From: Syntrophomonadaceae bacterium
GTDB lineage: Bacteria; Bacillota; Syntrophomonadia; Syntrophomonadales; Syntrophomonadaceae
DNA: 8,895 nt
Assembly (NCBI GenBank): GCA_028683995.1
Contig: JAQUGU010000061.1
Location: 1-8,895, forward strand
Direction of reading: 5' to 3'
The position numbers were made by a program, and so were the translations under genes. This document shows positions 8,106 to 8,895 of this stretch, in pieces; positions within the stretch are counted from its first letter, which is position 1, and each line of letters begins with the position of its first letter. The notes below the pieces were generated by a model. That model did no database searches and had not been told where the DNA came from. It saw only the letters and a list, made by a program, of their open reading frames with translations.

Positions 8106-8552
8106 ATGAAAATTACTTATAAAACTGTAAACGTATATGTTGATGAGAAGGATAACTTATTAGCATTACCTACTGGTGAATCGGATAAGTATGGGCTAAA
8201 GAATTTAGATATCGTATTCCAACTTAGCTCACCATATAACGACAGTCAATTAGAGCAATTTCTAATTGCTGCAATGGATAAATGCTATTCACTAAAAGCA
8301 GATGATACTCCAGGGCCGACCGTTTTGGAAAAACATCTAGGGATAAAAGGCTACGCAAAAGCAGTAAAGAGTAGAAGATTGGTTAACTATGATTGGGTTT
8401 TAAATTCTGGATATGTCGTTATTCCAACAAATAAAAAACCAAGGCAAGGATTTGTTCATCAAGAAGATAAAACAATCAAGCTTGGAAAGGAGCTTAAAAC
8501 TGGAGAATTGGCAAAGGCTTTTAGGGAGGCTATGCAACTATCGACTACATAA
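8106..8552 (+). CDS. Probable immunity protein for the Rhs toxin, CdiI-like
   Basis: This 148-residue protein has no signal peptide or membrane segment, as expected for an immunity protein neutralising a nuclease inside the cell. It starts 11 bp after the toxin stop with its own well-placed Shine-Dalgarno, so both genes probably share a transcript. Visible features are an N-terminal strand-rich part (about 1-40), a Lys-rich helical middle with HLGIKGYAKAVKSRRLV (about 78-94), a strand at GYVVIPT (about 102-108), and a C-terminal helix ELAKAFREAM near the end. This order resembles the CdiI_3/DUF1436 group of CDI immunity proteins as I remember it, but similarity is pattern-level only. Base composition is very AT-rich (15 of 60 G or C at 8101-8160), matching the toxin tip rather than the Rhs shell, so the two probably travel together. 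The immunity role rests mainly on position; the exact family is uncertain. Confidence 0.75.
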   Translation: MKITYKTVNVYVDEKDNLLALPTGESDKYGLKNLDIVFQLSSPYNDSQLEQFLIAAMDKCYSLKADDTPGPTVLEKHLGIKGYAKAVKSRRLVNYDWVLNSGYVVIPTNKKPRQGFVHQEDKTIKLGKELKTGELAKAFREAMQLSTT

Positions 8553-8895
8553 ATCTGAACAACTGCATTTGGTGATAAAAAGAACATGAAAAGTTGGAGT
8601 AGATTGCTAACTGCAAAATAACTGCCAGACTGGCTGCGAAACTGCGGAAGAAGGCTGCCGCTGAAGCCGTCTTGTTCAGCAGCATCACCTCCTATCAAAA
8701 CGTGAATAACCAAACCGACTGCAGAATTCAAATTCTTCAGCGAGCACACCCCCGTCCTGCCTAAAAAAGCGACAGTACCGTCAGGAGCCTAAGATAATGA
8801 AACCGTTGCTTTGGATAATTTCCTGGGCATAATTGTGCAGAGGAATGATAAACAAAAAATGAAGATGGATTAATGCAAGGAAGTTATGCGGCACA
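8553..8895 (+). other. Intergenic stretch without an intact gene, possibly decayed coding DNA
   Basis: No frame on either strand gives a convincing gene here. One forward frame (about 8604-8763) reads NCKITARLAAKLRKKAAAEA and onwards for about 50 codons without a start. An adjacent frame reads ITKPTAEFKFFSEHTPVLPK and runs to a TAA at 8791, after an in-frame TGA. Composition at 8641-8700 is 32 of 60 G or C, far above the immunity gene. This looks like remains of a gene broken by frameshifts and stops, or DNA flanking an inserted toxin-immunity module. No strong terminator follows the immunity gene. The identity of the putative remnant is not recognised. Confidence 0.4.

Noticed and set aside
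8660..8680. GCTGAA/TTCAGC hairpin as terminator of the toxin-immunity transcript
   Set aside because: A 6-bp stem with a 9-base loop and no T tract after it does not make a credible intrinsic terminator.
8459..8749. 96-codon minus-strand frame starting at a GTG near 8749
   Set aside because: It overlaps the 3' end of the immunity gene by about 94 bases, has no recognisable domain, and its Ser/Leu/Val-rich composition is typical of a frame shadow.
8776..8787. 12-base match TACCGTCAGGAG shared with 1909-1920 in the protease tail
   Set aside because: A 12-base match is expected by chance in a window this long, and the flanks do not align with the YD repeat.

Overview
The window reads as an accessory surface-toxin locus of a low-to-mid GC Gram-positive bacterium, probably a Clostridia/Peptococcaceae-like Firmicute. 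The basis is strong GGAGG-type ribosome binding sites, a Gram-positive export signal, WapA-like Rhs architecture, and Firmicute-style subtilisin and Kelch sequences. The organism assignment is inference. All genes lie on the + strand. No tRNA, rRNA, CRISPR array or insertion sequence was seen.

Layout: (1) Positions 1-1976 hold the 3' part of a gene for a subtilisin-family (S8) protease with an intact Asp/His/Ser triad. It is fused to a six-repeat Kelch propeller and ends in a single Rhs-type YD repeat; its N-terminus lies outside the window. (2) Positions 1976-2092 carry a decayed second copy of that terminal YD repeat, in another frame and with a stop codon at the conserved Tyr. (3) Positions 2197-8094 encode a 1965-residue exported Rhs/YD polymorphic toxin. 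In order it has a signal peptide, an acidic AT-rich N-terminal extension, an Rhs beta-sandwich entry region, a carbohydrate-binding-like insert, a long YD-repeat shell, an Rhs-associated core ending in DPTG, and a C-terminal domain resembling the nuclease-fold toxins of CDI systems. (4) Positions 8106-8552 encode a 148-residue probable cognate immunity protein, 11 bp downstream and probably translationally coupled. (5) Positions 8553-8895 contain no intact gene; this GC-richer stretch looks like decayed or displaced coding DNA.

How the genes may work together: the Rhs protein is expected to be exported and to encapsulate its C-terminal toxin, which would be delivered to neighbouring cells. 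The small downstream protein would protect the producer and its kin. The upstream protease-Kelch-YD protein shares the YD module with the toxin. It could be a processing or display partner, or a leftover of an older, longer Rhs fusion; this is inference. Sampled 60-base blocks show about 23-25% GC in the toxin tip and immunity gene, about 45% in the YD shell and about 53% in the downstream stretch. This fits modular exchange of the toxin-immunity cassette.
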